The notes: a model not told the origin generated them from the sequence alone. A stretch of DNA of 64,000 bases from RHKK01 sp964596245 (GCA_964596245.1 CAZQSK010000003.1:84916-148915), one strand, 5' to 3'. Positions 52,658-62,363 are shown, numbered from the stretch's first letter. Made by a program: numbers and translations.

Positions 52658-54235
52658 ATGATGAAACGCTATCCGCACCTCCTATTCCTGTTGCTAGCGC
52701 CTTTTTTCTTTTTTCTGCCATTTTCGCAGCAGGTATTTTACGCGTCGCCCGATGAAACCGCCTCGGCTACGGTAGCTAGGGAGTTGGCTTGGTATGGTCG
52801 GGCCTGGATTCCGGAGCCTCTGGCCCAGGAGTTTCCCTGGCTGCATCCCCGTAGTTTTGTGACCCAAGGGGACAAGATTGTGCCGGTCGGATTCATGGCT
52901 TGGCCATGGTTCATTTCTGTGTTCATCCTTATATTAGGTATTTACGCCATCCCATTTCTGACCTCGCTGGCGGTACTGTCGAGTACGTATCCGACCTATC
53001 GTTTATTACGTGACTATTTTGATACCCGTCTAGCCATATTGGGAACCATCGTGGCGTACACATTTCCGGGCTTGATCGTATTTGCGAATCGCGGCATGTT
53101 CCCGCAAATCGCGTTGTTGGCGTTTGGCGTGTGGGCGATGTTCTTCATCAAGCAGCTGAAGAGCGATTCGCATCCGGCTTGGTATGGTCTCGCCACCTTT
53201 CTTGCGTTCATGACGCTTGCGAGTCGTCCGACGGAAATTATTTGGGTGCTGCCTTGGTTTGTGTGGGCCGCATGGGAACTTAGGCCGAATAAGAATCAGC
53301 GCATTGGTATTGCCATTGGCGCAGGAATACCCCTGTTGTTCTTGGGCTTTCATGCGCAGATGACATACGGCGGTTTTTGGAAAATGGGATATTGGATGCG
53401 TGATAATGTCCAAACACTGAGTGCTGTGCAACTTGCATCAGGTATCACTTCAACTGCCGCAACGAGTTCCGGTTTCCTGAAAAGTTTTTTCCCGTTCGGG
53501 ATTCATCCGCTGTACATGTTGTGGAACATCAAATCATTTTTGCTGATGTTGCTTTTGCCTTGGACCTTGCTCATGTCTGCTGCGGCATTTCTTCACGTGC
53601 GCGAGGCGCGAGCGAAGATGTTGAAGGACGGTAAATTCCACCCTCGTTTTTATATCGTTTCCATCTTGGCGACTTGGTCCGTTTTGTGGCTCATCGTCTA
53701 CTATGGCCAGGGATTGTACACAGATCATGTTCGAGCCGGTGCGGTGACCATCGCCAACTCATTTGTGCGCTATCTTGTTCCCTTGTCGCCGATCGGGGGA
53801 TTGGTGGCAGCCTTTGTCCTATCCCGGCTCCCCAAAAACCGACCCTACGCCCCGATTGTTCTCACGGCTGCTTTTGCTGTGGCGGGTATCTATGTCGCCT
53901 TTGGGCATGATGATGAGGGACTGCTAGCCACCCGCCGCGAGCTTTTGCGCTACGCCGGTGTTCGTCAGGAGGCTATGAAGACCTTCCGACCTGGCGATGT
54001 GATTATTTCCGAACGGTCAGACAAGATTTTCTTCCCGGCTATGCGCGCTGTGTCGCCATTACCTCCTCATCAGGAAGTGGCTCGACTGGCAAAATCTCAG
54101 CCGGAAATCAAAATTGGGTTGTATGCGCGTCCGTTAAGCCAGGTTCAGGCCGACGCGTGGCGCAGCGCCGGATTTGAGCCTGTTGAGTTGGGTGTCTTTG
54201 CTCGTGAGAAGCTGTATCTCTTGCAACGCCGATGA
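52658..54235 (+). CDS. Membrane glycosyltransferase-like protein, GT39/PMT type (525 aa)
   Basis: About ten hydrophobic segments after a first segment (LLFLLLAPFFFFLPF). YASPDETASATVARELAWYG near 28-48 places an acidic residue pair in the first outer loop, as in the DE motif of GT-C enzymes using lipid-linked sugars. No experimental family assignment can be made by eye. The next gene overlaps by four bases and may encode an accessory protein. Confidence 0.7.
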   Translation: MMKRYPHLLFLLLAPFFFFLPFSQQVFYASPDETASATVARELAWYGRAWIPEPLAQEFPWLHPRSFVTQGDKIVPVGFMAWPWFISVFILILGIYAIPFLTSLAVLSSTYPTYRLLRDYFDTRLAILGTIVAYTFPGLIVFANRGMFPQIALLAFGVWAMFFIKQLKSDSHPAWYGLATFLAFMTLASRPTEIIWVLPWFVWAAWELRPNKNQRIGIAIGAGIPLLFLGFHAQMTYGGFWKMGYWMRDNVQTLSAVQLASGITSTAATSSGFLKSFFPFGIHPLYMLWNIKSFLLMLLLPWTLLMSAAAFLHVREARAKMLKDGKFHPRFYIVSILATWSVLWLIVYYGQGLYTDHVRAGAVTIANSFVRYLVPLSPIGGLVAAFVLSRLPKNRPYAPIVLTAAFAVAGIYVAFGHDDEGLLATRRELLRYAGVRQEAMKTFRPGDVIISERSDKIFFPAMRAVSPLPPHQEVARLAKSQPEIKIGLYARPLSQVQADAWRSAGFEPVELGVFAREKLYLLQRR

Positions 54236-55692
54236 ATCTCCCTCGCTGGTCCAAAGTCCTGGCGATCATCATTCCTTGGAGCATCGCCGTGATCCTGTTT
54301 GGCTGGATCGTGTCTTTGCGTTTCCCGCCTGATGGGATCGTCCATTTTGGGTTTGTATTCGATGGTCGAAGTCCCTGGTTTAATCCGTTCCAGCCGGGAG
54401 AGCGTGTGACATCGCCCGGTCAGCAGCCTGACGGTTGGGTAGGTCAGCGTATTTTGAATGAGCCGGTCTATGCGAGCGCGCGTCAGCCTGGAGCCTATGA
54501 CAAGGTAAATCTTTCATTTGAAGTGAAGCCCTTGCGTCAGCCGATTGCCGAAATGGGTTTGATGCGCGACGAAGCAAGTTTTTCCTTTGAGATGAAGCCG
54601 TTGTTTGCCGAAGCGCTGACTCAGGGGTGGCGCGCTGTGAATGTGAATGGCGTGAAGGGGATGGTGGCCGAGGGATATCCCGATGAAGCGCTGCTACGCT
54701 CGGGTTTTGATCGTTTGATGGTTTGGCATGCTAGTGCCACTTCACCCACACTTTCGGATACGGGCACGGGTGTAAGGCAATACGAAGTCAGTTTGCGCGG
54801 CGCCCATGATTTTTACGTGGTCCCGGTCGATGGATTCATCGAATTCAAATTCGGTTTGCAGGACGTGAATCGTTCACGCGAGGCCAAGAATCGCGCCGCT
54901 TTCCGCATTACGCGTGATGAGGAGGTGATCTCACTCGAATCTGTGTCCGTGAGCGGTTCGGCGGATCGGAATCCGAGCGCCGTATTTGAGCAAACCGTCA
55001 CGCTCGCAAAAGTGCCTCCGGGAGTGTATCGAATTTCATTTCTTGCGGATGATGACTTTTTCATCCGCAGTATCCGAACAAATGTCAGGCGTTGGGTCAT
55101 TGGACCGCGTCTCTATTTTGGTGATGAGGTCGGCTATCGCGAGAATCGCACGCCACCGGTGGTTTGGACGAATTCCTTGCATATCGCGGCTGACACATTT
55201 CACAAAGAGGGTTTGCAGCGTGTAAGCCTCGGCTCCGCGAATACGCAGATTAAGCTTACGCATACGCCGTATCCGCTGGATCGTCATCCAGATGAACGTT
55301 TGGGTGACAGTCAGCTGAAGACGGAAAAGGGGAGTATTCGTTTTACCGGCGACGGATTCTTTGCCTTGGAGCGCGATGCGTTGTTTTTTCCGCGGCCGCG
55401 CCGCCTGACTCCGGAAGCTGATCCGGTTGCCGAAGGGATCATTGCGATTCTCACGCCCTATGTTCCGGCTGAAGCGATGGGCGACGGGTGGTATCGAGTT
55501 CATGCGTCGTGGTCGCTTGCGCCGACGCAGGAGCCTTTGCGTTTCTCACTTGGATTACCGGGCATTGCCGTACGTAATGGCGCACTTGATATTCGTCATG
55601 TGGATTTGCAATACGTTCGCCCTGCGCTGTCGTTTGGCGAATGGTGGCGTGCACTGAAGCGCGAATTGGCGACGGCTTGGAAACGTCTATGA
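54232..55692 (+). CDS. Membrane-anchored extracellular protein of unknown function (486 aa)
   Basis: One membrane segment near 8-28 (VLAIIIPWSIAVILFGWIV) is followed by about 440 residues of beta-rich, Pro- and Arg-containing sequence (YDKVNLSFEVKPLRQ, VSLRGAHDFYVVPVDG, FRISFLADDDFFI-like strands). No enzyme motif was found. It overlaps the GT-C-like gene by ATGA and the next small membrane gene likewise, so the three are translationally coupled, perhaps one surface glycan machine. Confidence 0.7.
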   Translation: MNLPRWSKVLAIIIPWSIAVILFGWIVSLRFPPDGIVHFGFVFDGRSPWFNPFQPGERVTSPGQQPDGWVGQRILNEPVYASARQPGAYDKVNLSFEVKPLRQPIAEMGLMRDEASFSFEMKPLFAEALTQGWRAVNVNGVKGMVAEGYPDEALLRSGFDRLMVWHASATSPTLSDTGTGVRQYEVSLRGAHDFYVVPVDGFIEFKFGLQDVNRSREAKNRAAFRITRDEEVISLESVSVSGSADRNPSAVFEQTVTLAKVPPGVYRISFLADDDFFIRSIRTNVRRWVIGPRLYFGDEVGYRENRTPPVVWTNSLHIAADTFHKEGLQRVSLGSANTQIKLTHTPYPLDRHPDERLGDSQLKTEKGSIRFTGDGFFALERDALFFPRPRRLTPEADPVAEGIIAILTPYVPAEAMGDGWYRVHASWSLAPTQEPLRFSLGLPGIAVRNGALDIRHVDLQYVRPALSFGEWWRALKRELATAWKRL

Positions 55693-56051
55693 TAATTCTT
55701 GAATGGTTGCGCTTGTTCTTGCGACAGGCGACATATGCCCTGAGCATTGTCACGGGTCTGCTTTTGCTTGGCGAGATTTTGATTCCGGGTTTAGTTCTTC
55801 CGTTTTTAAATTTGCATGTGTTGGTTGTTGCAACATTGGCGCTAAATCTCTGTTTGCCCGCCTCCGCACCCGAACCATCCAACAAATATCTACGCTTGAT
55901 CCCGGTTCTCCCCGTCGCGTTGATGCTGATCGCGTATGGGGCCTTGCTGCTGGTCGGAACAGGTCCGTCTGCTATGCTTTTGCTCGGTGCTAGCGTTATT
56001 CTTATCATCTCAGCCGTTATTGCCACCACCTATGGAAACGATATTCAGTAA
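55689..56051 (+). CDS. Small membrane protein (120 aa)
   Basis: The ATG at 55689 overlaps the upstream stop (ATGA). Three or four hydrophobic segments (YALSIVTGLLLLGEILIPGL, LHVLVVATLALNLCL, LIPVLPVALMLIAYGALLLV, LLLGASVILIISAVIA) and few charged residues. Its 3' end overlaps the HIT gene by 20 bases. The family is not recognised; probably an accessory to the two genes upstream. Confidence 0.65.
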   Translation: MIILEWLRLFLRQATYALSIVTGLLLLGEILIPGLVLPFLNLHVLVVATLALNLCLPASAPEPSNKYLRLIPVLPVALMLIAYGALLLVGTGPSAMLLLGASVILIISAVIATTYGNDIQ

Positions 56052-56439
56052 AATCATTGCCGGTGAAATTCCTTGCGACAAAATCTACGAAGACGAACGT
56101 GTGTTTGCGTTCCTTGATATCAACCCCGTAAATCCGGGACATGCATTGGTCGTACCTAAAGCTTGGTCAAAAGGGTTGTTGGATGCGGATCCGGAAAATC
56201 TCCAAGCCGTGATTATGGCGGTGCAAAAAGTGGCCAAAGCGCTCAAAGAGGCGACCGGAGCTGCGGGTGTGAACATTATCCAAAACGACGGAGCCGCTGC
56301 CGGACAAAAAGTCGATCATCTGCATTTCCACGTAATCCCGCGTCACGAAGGGGACGGATTTGAGCACTGGCACGGAAAGCCGTACGCAAATAGCGAAGAG
56401 TCGAAAATGCTGGCCACGAAAATTCAAACCTTATTGTAG
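56032..56439 (+). CDS. HIT-family nucleotide hydrolase or transferase (135 aa)
   Basis: METIFSKIIAGEIPCDKIYE is the usual opening, and HLHFHVIPRH carries the His triad HxHxH. Zinc ligands may be lacking. HIT proteins hydrolyse dinucleoside polyphosphates or AMP-X substrates; the substrate here is unknown. It ends nine bases inside the convergent PEGA gene. Confidence 0.93.
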   Translation: METIFSKIIAGEIPCDKIYEDERVFAFLDINPVNPGHALVVPKAWSKGLLDADPENLQAVIMAVQKVAKALKEATGAAGVNIIQNDGAAAGQKVDHLHFHVIPRHEGDGFEHWHGKPYANSEESKMLATKIQTLL

Positions 56440-57741
56440 GTTGCGAAGATAGATACCGGGCACCTTGTCCTTGAATCCGCCGATGACGAGCGAGTCGCCG
56501 ACAATCGACATCGCATTGATGTGCGTGAAGCCGGTCACGAGTTCATCCATGTGACGGCCATTTCTGTCGTCCAGCTCAAGGACAAAGACATTCGTGCGTG
56601 AGGCGAGGAACACGTGAAACCCATCGCGATGCCACGCGGCTTCCACAAACGGTTCACTTTGGCGCATGAGTAGGATTGGAGATTCGCCGGGAGTCCAAAG
56701 CCACACTTCATTTCCGTTCAGCATTAAGGCGCGCGGCAAGCGACCTGCGTCATTCCAGCGGAGGCGATCGCCATCTGCGGTTTCATTTTCCGGTTCGCCA
56801 TTGCGTTTCACGGCCAACCAACGACTGTCGCTTTGTAGCAGCGTGTAAGCGCCGTGCGTCTCCGCGACATGCCATTGACCACGGGGAAGCCCATAGAGCC
56901 GGCGCAACAAGGAATGCGGACGCAATGTCATGTCTCCGGTGCTGGTGCTGCTGAGCAAATCAAATGTTTCCGATTCTGCCGTTATGCCGGACGGAAGGGT
57001 TGAGCGCACGAGGGTTTCGCGTCGTGGATCCGCCGCGTAGCGCGTCATCCCGTCATATCCGACAATCAGCGTGCCCTCCCAGGCGTATTCCGCTTGAGGG
57101 AGATTTCCGGACGTACCTCCGCCGACATTGACCCAGCCGTCTTCACCCTGGCCTCGCGCATAATCCAAAAGAAACGCCGTGCCGCTTTCATTCCACACGA
57201 TGCGCGGCGTATAGGTGGCTGAGAGTCCTGCGAGCGCGAATGTGCTTTGCAGGGCGCCGCTTTCATCGAGTATCGCCGCTTGGATGCGCCCGGTATCTTC
57301 TACGATCGCGGCGATCTGACTGCGTTCTGGATTCGCTTCAAGTACGAGTGCGTGCAGGGTTGCGGCTTGCACGGCTGAGCCCGTTTTCCAAAGGCGGACA
57401 TTGTCGGCAAAGGTGACCTGCTCGGCACGAATATCGAGCGTTTTCTCCCACGGTAAATACCCCGTTAACTCGAAGCGCAGGCTGTATGGACCGGGCGCCA
57501 GGCCTTGCAGCGTTGTGGGTGTCATTCGACTCGTGGGACGGCCGTTTAAGAGGATAGTCGCATTGTTCGGTCTTGAGTCCGCAATCAGAGTTCCATTGCG
57601 TTCGATGGTGATTTTTTTGGGGTTGATGCGGTAGCCCGAGGTGTAAAAAATGAGGGCCGGCGCAATCAGCACAAAGGCAACGACAAATACCCACGGCAAA
57701 ATGCGGCGGTGAAAGGGAGGTTGATAGACGGATCTTGGCAT
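56431..57741 (-). CDS. PEGA-domain protein with WD40/beta-propeller-like region (436 aa)
   Basis: One membrane segment (PWVFVVAFVLIAPALIFYTS, about 15-35) is followed by a PEGA domain (about 45-115: NNATILLNGRPTSRMTP, LAPGPYSLRFELTGYLPWEK). The rest has repeated strand units (VVGDSLVIGGFKDK-like) consistent with a propeller or beta-sandwich. Extracytoplasmic, perhaps binding glycans. The minus-strand gene is alone between HIT and murA. Confidence 0.75.
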   Translation of the reverse strand: MPRSVYQPPFHRRILPWVFVVAFVLIAPALIFYTSGYRINPKKITIERNGTLIADSRPNNATILLNGRPTSRMTPTTLQGLAPGPYSLRFELTGYLPWEKTLDIRAEQVTFADNVRLWKTGSAVQAATLHALVLEANPERSQIAAIVEDTGRIQAAILDESGALQSTFALAGLSATYTPRIVWNESGTAFLLDYARGQGEDGWVNVGGGTSGNLPQAEYAWEGTLIVGYDGMTRYAADPRRETLVRSTLPSGITAESETFDLLSSTSTGDMTLRPHSLLRRLYGLPRGQWHVAETHGAYTLLQSDSRWLAVKRNGEPENETADGDRLRWNDAGRLPRALMLNGNEVWLWTPGESPILLMRQSEPFVEAAWHRDGFHVFLASRTNVFVLELDDRNGRHMDELVTGFTHINAMSIVGDSLVIGGFKDKVPGIYLRNLQ

Positions 57742-57794
57742 GAGGATACGGAAAGGATAACCTAGTTTCTGATTCTTAACACGGTTCGACCACT

Positions 57795-59066
57795 ATGAAG
57801 ATGCGTATCCACGGCGGCCAGCATTTGCGAGGCCGCGTCCAGATTTTCGGCGCCAAGAACGCCTCCGGTCCGCTGATTGCGGCCGCTTTGATGTTAAAAG
57901 GGCCTGTGCGTTTCAAGAATGTGCCGCGTTTGACCGACTTGCTCGGCTTGCTCGACATCATGCAGGACATGGGAGTGAAGGTTGTGTGGGAAGGGGATCA
58001 TGAGTTGATGATTGATGCGAGCACACTCAATCCCGCCAAGCTCGACAAGAAAAAGATGAAGCGCATGCGTTTCTCTATTTTGTTGCTTGGTCCGATGTTG
58101 GTGCGCGCGAAAAAAGTTTCCGTGGGTGAGCCTGGCGGTTGTTCCATTGGCAATCGTCCGATTGATGCGCATCTCTTCGCGCTTGGCGCATTGGGTGCGG
58201 ATATCGAAACCGACGAAGACGGAACGCTCGCGATGAGCACGAAGCAGCTCAAGGGCGCTTACGTGATCCTGCCGGAGTTTTCCGTGACCGCCACCGAGAA
58301 CTTGGTCATGGCTGCCGTGACGGCCGATGGTCATACCTCCATCCGTCTCGCTGCCGCTGAACCGCATGTGGCTGATTTGTGCCGCTTCCTCAATTCGTGT
58401 GGCGCAAAAATCAAAGGCATTGGTTCGCACGAGCTCGAAATTGATGGCGTGAAAGAATTGAAAGCGCCGAAAAAAGCCTGGACCGTGATCCCTGACATGC
58501 TCGAGGTTGGAACATTCGCCGTCGCTGCCGCGGTTACGCGAGGTGATATTGAAATGGGTCCGATCGATGTTTCGCATCTAGATGCGATTCGTTCAACGCT
58601 TACGCGCATCGGTGTGCGTCACGAAATCACCAAAGAGGGATACTTCCGCGTGCAAGGCGTGAATCGCATGCAGGCCGTCTCAAAATTGCAGGCCAACATT
58701 TATCCGGGTTTTCCGACTGACTTGCAGGCCTTGTTCGGCTTGCTCGCGACGCAGTGTCACGGCACGACCTTGATTCAAGATCCTTTGTTTGAAGGGCGCA
58801 TGGGTTATGTCAACGAATTGTTGAAGATGGGCGCCAATGCCGTGATCGCTGATCCGCATCGCGTCGTAATTACCGGTCCCACGCCGTTGCGCGGAACCGA
58901 AATTCGCTCACTCGACTTGCGTGCCGGCGCGACCATGGTGCTTGCGGCGTTGATCGCCGAAGGGGAGACCATTATTCACGACGCGGAAATTGTGTATCGC
59001 GGGTACGAAGATTTGGATGGACGCTTGCGCGGTTTGGGTGCGGAGATCGAACAGATTCACGACTAA
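57795..59066 (+). CDS. murA: UDP-N-acetylglucosamine 1-carboxyvinyltransferase (423 aa)
   Basis: The first committed step of peptidoglycan synthesis, adding enolpyruvate to UDP-GlcNAc. GAKNASGPLIAAALM near 19-33 holds the Lys-Asn pair, Cys 116 sits in GEPGGCSIGNRPID (the fosfomycin-sensitive Cys type), and DLRAGATMVLAALIAEG holds the catalytic Arg. Length matches the family. The next gene begins two bases after the stop. Confidence 0.96.
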   Translation: MKMRIHGGQHLRGRVQIFGAKNASGPLIAAALMLKGPVRFKNVPRLTDLLGLLDIMQDMGVKVVWEGDHELMIDASTLNPAKLDKKKMKRMRFSILLLGPMLVRAKKVSVGEPGGCSIGNRPIDAHLFALGALGADIETDEDGTLAMSTKQLKGAYVILPEFSVTATENLVMAAVTADGHTSIRLAAAEPHVADLCRFLNSCGAKIKGIGSHELEIDGVKELKAPKKAWTVIPDMLEVGTFAVAAAVTRGDIEMGPIDVSHLDAIRSTLTRIGVRHEITKEGYFRVQGVNRMQAVSKLQANIYPGFPTDLQALFGLLATQCHGTTLIQDPLFEGRMGYVNELLKMGANAVIADPHRVVITGPTPLRGTEIRSLDLRAGATMVLAALIAEGETIIHDAEIVYRGYEDLDGRLRGLGAEIEQIHD

Positions 59067-59067
59067 T

Positions 59068-60360
59068 ATGGACGAATTGCGTAACACATATCGCCCGCGT
59101 GGCAGTTGGGTCAGCTTGGTCCTTATTCTGCTTGCGGGATTGGGGATCGGCGTTTTGGTTGGTCGCGGCACGATGATGGTCGGATCCGCATCGGCGAGCA
59201 ATCAATCAACCACCATCGGTCAGCTTATCGGCATCGGTCAAAGCAAACCGTCCACCGTCTCTCAAGATGTTGAATTCAAACTGTTTTGGGAAACGTGGCA
59301 GATGTTGAAGGATAAGTATTACGAACAGCCGATCGCCGACAAGACGTTGTTCTACGGAGCGATGTCGGGCATGGCCGCGAGTCTCGGCGATCCATACACG
59401 CAATTTTTTGAACCAAAGGGAGCGGCGGAGTTTCAAGAGGCGTTGTCCGGAAAGTTTTCCGGCATTGGTGCCGAAATCGGTTTGAAGGAAGGGATCATTA
59501 CGATTGTTGCGCCGTTACCTGATACGCCGGCTGAACGCGCCGGGATTCGTGCGGGCGATATCATCATGATGATTAATGCGAGCTCCACCGAAGGCATGAG
59601 CGTTGATAAGGCTGTTGGGTTTATTCGTGGCGAAGAAGGCACGCAGGTCAAATTGAAAATCTATCGCAAGGATGATCCGACCAAGAAAGAGCCGTTTGAT
59701 TTGACGCTGACGCGCGCCGTCATCTCCATCAGCGCGGTGCGTGTGAAGTGGCCGGAGCCGAACATCGCGCATATTGAAGTGGCGAGCTTTAATGACGATA
59801 CGCGCGTTCGTTTTGAACAAACCATCACGGATGTGCTAAAAAAGGAACCGAAAGGGATCATCCTTGATCTGCGTAATAATCCGGGTGGATTGCTGAATGT
59901 AGCGGTTTCCATGGCCGGGGAGTGGGTGGGGAATGGCGTGGTGGTCAAAGAGCGCCGCCAGGGCCAGGTATTTGAGAGCTTGCGTGGAACCGGGCGCAAT
60001 CGTTTTGCTGGTATCCCGACCATTGTGTTGGTGAACAAGGGTTCAGCTAGCGCATCAGAAATCGTGGCCGGTGCATTGCAGGATTACGGTGCCGCGACCT
60101 TGGTGGGTGAGACGACATTCGGTAAGGGTTCGGTGCAGGATTATATCGACATGCGCGACGGTTCCGCGATCAAAATCACGATTGCGGAGTGGCTCACGCC
60201 CAAAGAACGGACGATTAACAAAACGGGATTGGAGCCTGATATCAAAATTGAACGCACGACTGAAGATTATGAAAAACAACGCGACCCACAACTCGACAGG
60301 GCCGTCGGCATCCTCAACGGGTCCGCGACCGGGACGTCCGCAACGAAGACCGCACCATAG
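59068..60360 (+). CDS. C-terminal processing peptidase, S41 family with PDZ (430 aa)
   Basis: A membrane segment (WVSLVLILLAGLGIGVLVG) anchors the protein. The N-domain has MSGMAASLGDPYTQFFEP, then a PDZ (about 130-215: GIGAEIGLKEGIITI, DTPAERAGIRAGDIIM). The catalytic Ser is in GSASASEIVAG and the Lys in GETTFGKGSVQ. An extracytoplasmic Ser-Lys protease processing C-termini of secreted proteins. The ATG at 59068 is two bases after murA. Confidence 0.94.
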   Translation: MDELRNTYRPRGSWVSLVLILLAGLGIGVLVGRGTMMVGSASASNQSTTIGQLIGIGQSKPSTVSQDVEFKLFWETWQMLKDKYYEQPIADKTLFYGAMSGMAASLGDPYTQFFEPKGAAEFQEALSGKFSGIGAEIGLKEGIITIVAPLPDTPAERAGIRAGDIIMMINASSTEGMSVDKAVGFIRGEEGTQVKLKIYRKDDPTKKEPFDLTLTRAVISISAVRVKWPEPNIAHIEVASFNDDTRVRFEQTITDVLKKEPKGIILDLRNNPGGLLNVAVSMAGEWVGNGVVVKERRQGQVFESLRGTGRNRFAGIPTIVLVNKGSASASEIVAGALQDYGAATLVGETTFGKGSVQDYIDMRDGSAIKITIAEWLTPKERTINKTGLEPDIKIERTTEDYEKQRDPQLDRAVGILNGSATGTSATKTAP

Positions 60361-60880
60361 CAATCAGCGCGTTCAAAACGTGACTGGGGCGGGGAGCGTT
60401 GTCTTTCGCCGACGCAATGGGATGTTTGAAATTTTCTTTGTGAAAAATGCGTACGGGTATTGGACATTTCCGAAGGGCAAACAGGAGCGTGGAGAATCCT
60501 TGGTTGATACGGCCATACGCGAGACGCGAGAAGAAGCTGGACTTACCGGTTTGAAATTAGTTGCACCGCTTGGACGAACCATGTTCCGTTTTCGTCAGAG
60601 CGGTCAGCTCGTGCAGAAGACCATTCACTTCTATTTGTTTGAAGTCGGTGCAGATGCAAAAGAGCACATGACAGGCGTCGAAGGGGGAATGTGGGAAGCG
60701 ATTTGGGTAAAGGCGCAAGAAGCGTTTGCGACTTCCGGCTATCGCAACTTGGACCGTCTTCTTTCCAAGGCCTTGCGCATCATCGCGCATGAACGCCGCA
60801 AGCTTGAGCAGAATTTCCGTGACAGCCGCCAATACTCCGAACCGGGACCATTCGAGACGAGAAAGCCACGTATCACGTAA
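60269..60880 (+). CDS. Nudix hydrolase (about 203 aa)
   Basis: The Nudix box is perfect: G-x5-E-x7-RETREEAGL in GKQERGESLVDTAIRETREE. The start is uncertain. The ATG at 60269 (T before it, like other starts here) gives a 30-residue Pro/Ser/Gly/His-rich tail and overlaps the S41 gene by 92 bases; a GTG at 60380 would begin directly at the fold. It hydrolyses a nucleoside diphosphate derivative of unknown kind. Confidence 0.88.
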   Translation: MKNNATHNSTGPSASSTGPRPGRPQRRPHHSNQRVQNVTGAGSVVFRRRNGMFEIFFVKNAYGYWTFPKGKQERGESLVDTAIRETREEAGLTGLKLVAPLGRTMFRFRQSGQLVQKTIHFYLFEVGADAKEHMTGVEGGMWEAIWVKAQEAFATSGYRNLDRLLSKALRIIAHERRKLEQNFRDSRQYSEPGPFETRKPRIT

Positions 60881-60881
60881 C

Positions 60882-60937
60882 CCTCCCTTCCTCACTTATA
60901 TTAAGGGAGGTGCGCTCTCCCCTTAGTATAAGGGGAG
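60882..60937 (+). repeat. Two palindromes after the Nudix gene, REP-like
   Basis: cctccctt / aagggagg (8 bp, 13-base loop) and ctcccctta-gta-taaggggag (9 bp, 3-base loop). The second resembles the palindrome at 10968-10990. No T-run follows on the plus strand. They may act as terminators or as a dispersed repeat family. Confidence 0.55.
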
Positions 60938-60956
60938 TTGGAGGGGTTACAGCTTG

Positions 60957-60985
60957 TTGCGAAATGGCATGCTGAACGGTAGAAT
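60957..60985 (+). promoter_or_regulatory. Promoter of the lytic transglycosylase gene, leaderless
   Basis: TTGCGA (60957-60962), a 17-base spacer and TAGAAT (60980-60985). The ATG at 60992 is only six bases after the hexamer, so transcription should begin at the start codon. Confidence 0.65.
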
Positions 60986-60991
60986 ACGCAT

Positions 60992-62363
60992 ATGTCTCTG
61001 AATCGTCCTTTTGCGGCCATTTCTTTTGTCAGCGCAGCGCTTTTTGCCATGCCGGCAGCCGCAGAAGTCATTCCTTTAGCTCCGGAACCGACTTTGCTCG
61101 CGGCTTCATCCACAACACAGGTAGAAACGCTTCAAATTTCCGCTCAAAGTACGTCACAAGTCTCGCCCACCATCTTAAAAATGGCTGACGGGACTTTTTA
61201 TCATCCCGCGAGCGGCGTTAAGGCTAGAACCGAGAATGAATTGCGTTCATTAGTCGGACTTCCGTTGCTCCCCGGTTCCGAGCCAATTACTCCGGTTGTG
61301 GTTGAGCAGCCCAAGCCGACGATTTTGCGCGCCGTCTATCGCGCTCAGGAAGAATTGCGTGCTCGCATCAAAGCGGAGGGGATGGACAAGCTCGTATCAA
61401 TGAAGCCCATTGGTCAGGATGCGCCACGTCCGGTTACGATCGCGGTTTGGAATCGCACGACAGACGAAATTACGTATGTGAAAGCGATGAAGCAGGGGAA
61501 AGACTTGGTGATTGAAACGCCAAGCCCGACCAAGATCACGGTTCACACCACGAACTGGATCAACAGCGACTACGACACGGCTGATCCGAACTTTTTGGTC
61601 GTGGCTGTTCGTTATCCGATCTACAATGAAGTAAAGGAAGGAAAGAAAGTCGTGAGCTATAACGCGGAACAGGCTGTGTACACGCCGTACACCAAGGAGT
61701 TCATGCAGCCGGAGATCGCCGTTGAGGGCGAGCGCTTGCTCGATGAGATGATCACGAATGCGTTGGCTGATTTGCGTGCTCGTGGGATCAAGTCGCGTCC
61801 GCATCCGGATAAGTTGATGGCGGATATTATCGATCGTCATCTGATTAAAGCGTTGGCGATTATCGAGCACACCGACGGAACTTCCCTCAAAGCGAATGCT
61901 GACACGGCTGTGAAGCGCGTCTATGTGACGTTGGCGCTTAATCCAGGTTCGGCCTACAACTATTCGCGTTCCAGCGCAGGCGCGCTTGGGTTGATGCAAT
62001 TCATTCCGTCTACCTACAACCGTCTTGCCGCACGCACGCATCTTGGTTTGAAGCCCAATTTTCAAGATGGGATGCGTGATCACACGAATGCGCTGAAAGC
62101 ATCGGTTATCTATCTAGACTCCGTGCTCGCAGATTTTTCGGAAGATGTTCAAGCGCAGCCCAACAGCCCGCGCACCTACGAATATCTCGCAGCCGCGTAC
62201 AATGGAGGTTCGGCGAGGGTAAAACGCGCCGTTGTCATTTGGGATGATCAGATTAACGGAGTTCTAAAGCCGGTTGAGATTTTGAAACGCTCACGTTTGT
62301 TCCCGGAAACGATAGATTACGTAAAAAAAATGCGTCGCGCCCTGCCAGCTGTCATGGGACAGG
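60992..62363 (+). CDS. Lytic transglycosylase, SLT type, 3' end lost in the N gap
   Basis: Signal peptide SFVSAALFAMPAAAE. After a region of about 280 residues without known motifs, the SLT fold begins: ALAIIEHTDG with the catalytic Glu, SSAGALGLMQFIPSTYN, and AAAYNGGSARVKRAV. It cleaves peptidoglycan glycan strands. 457 codons are visible before the 100 N. The downstream lipoprotein happens to be in the same frame across the gap, but its own lipobox signal peptide shows it is a separate gene. Confidence 0.9.
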
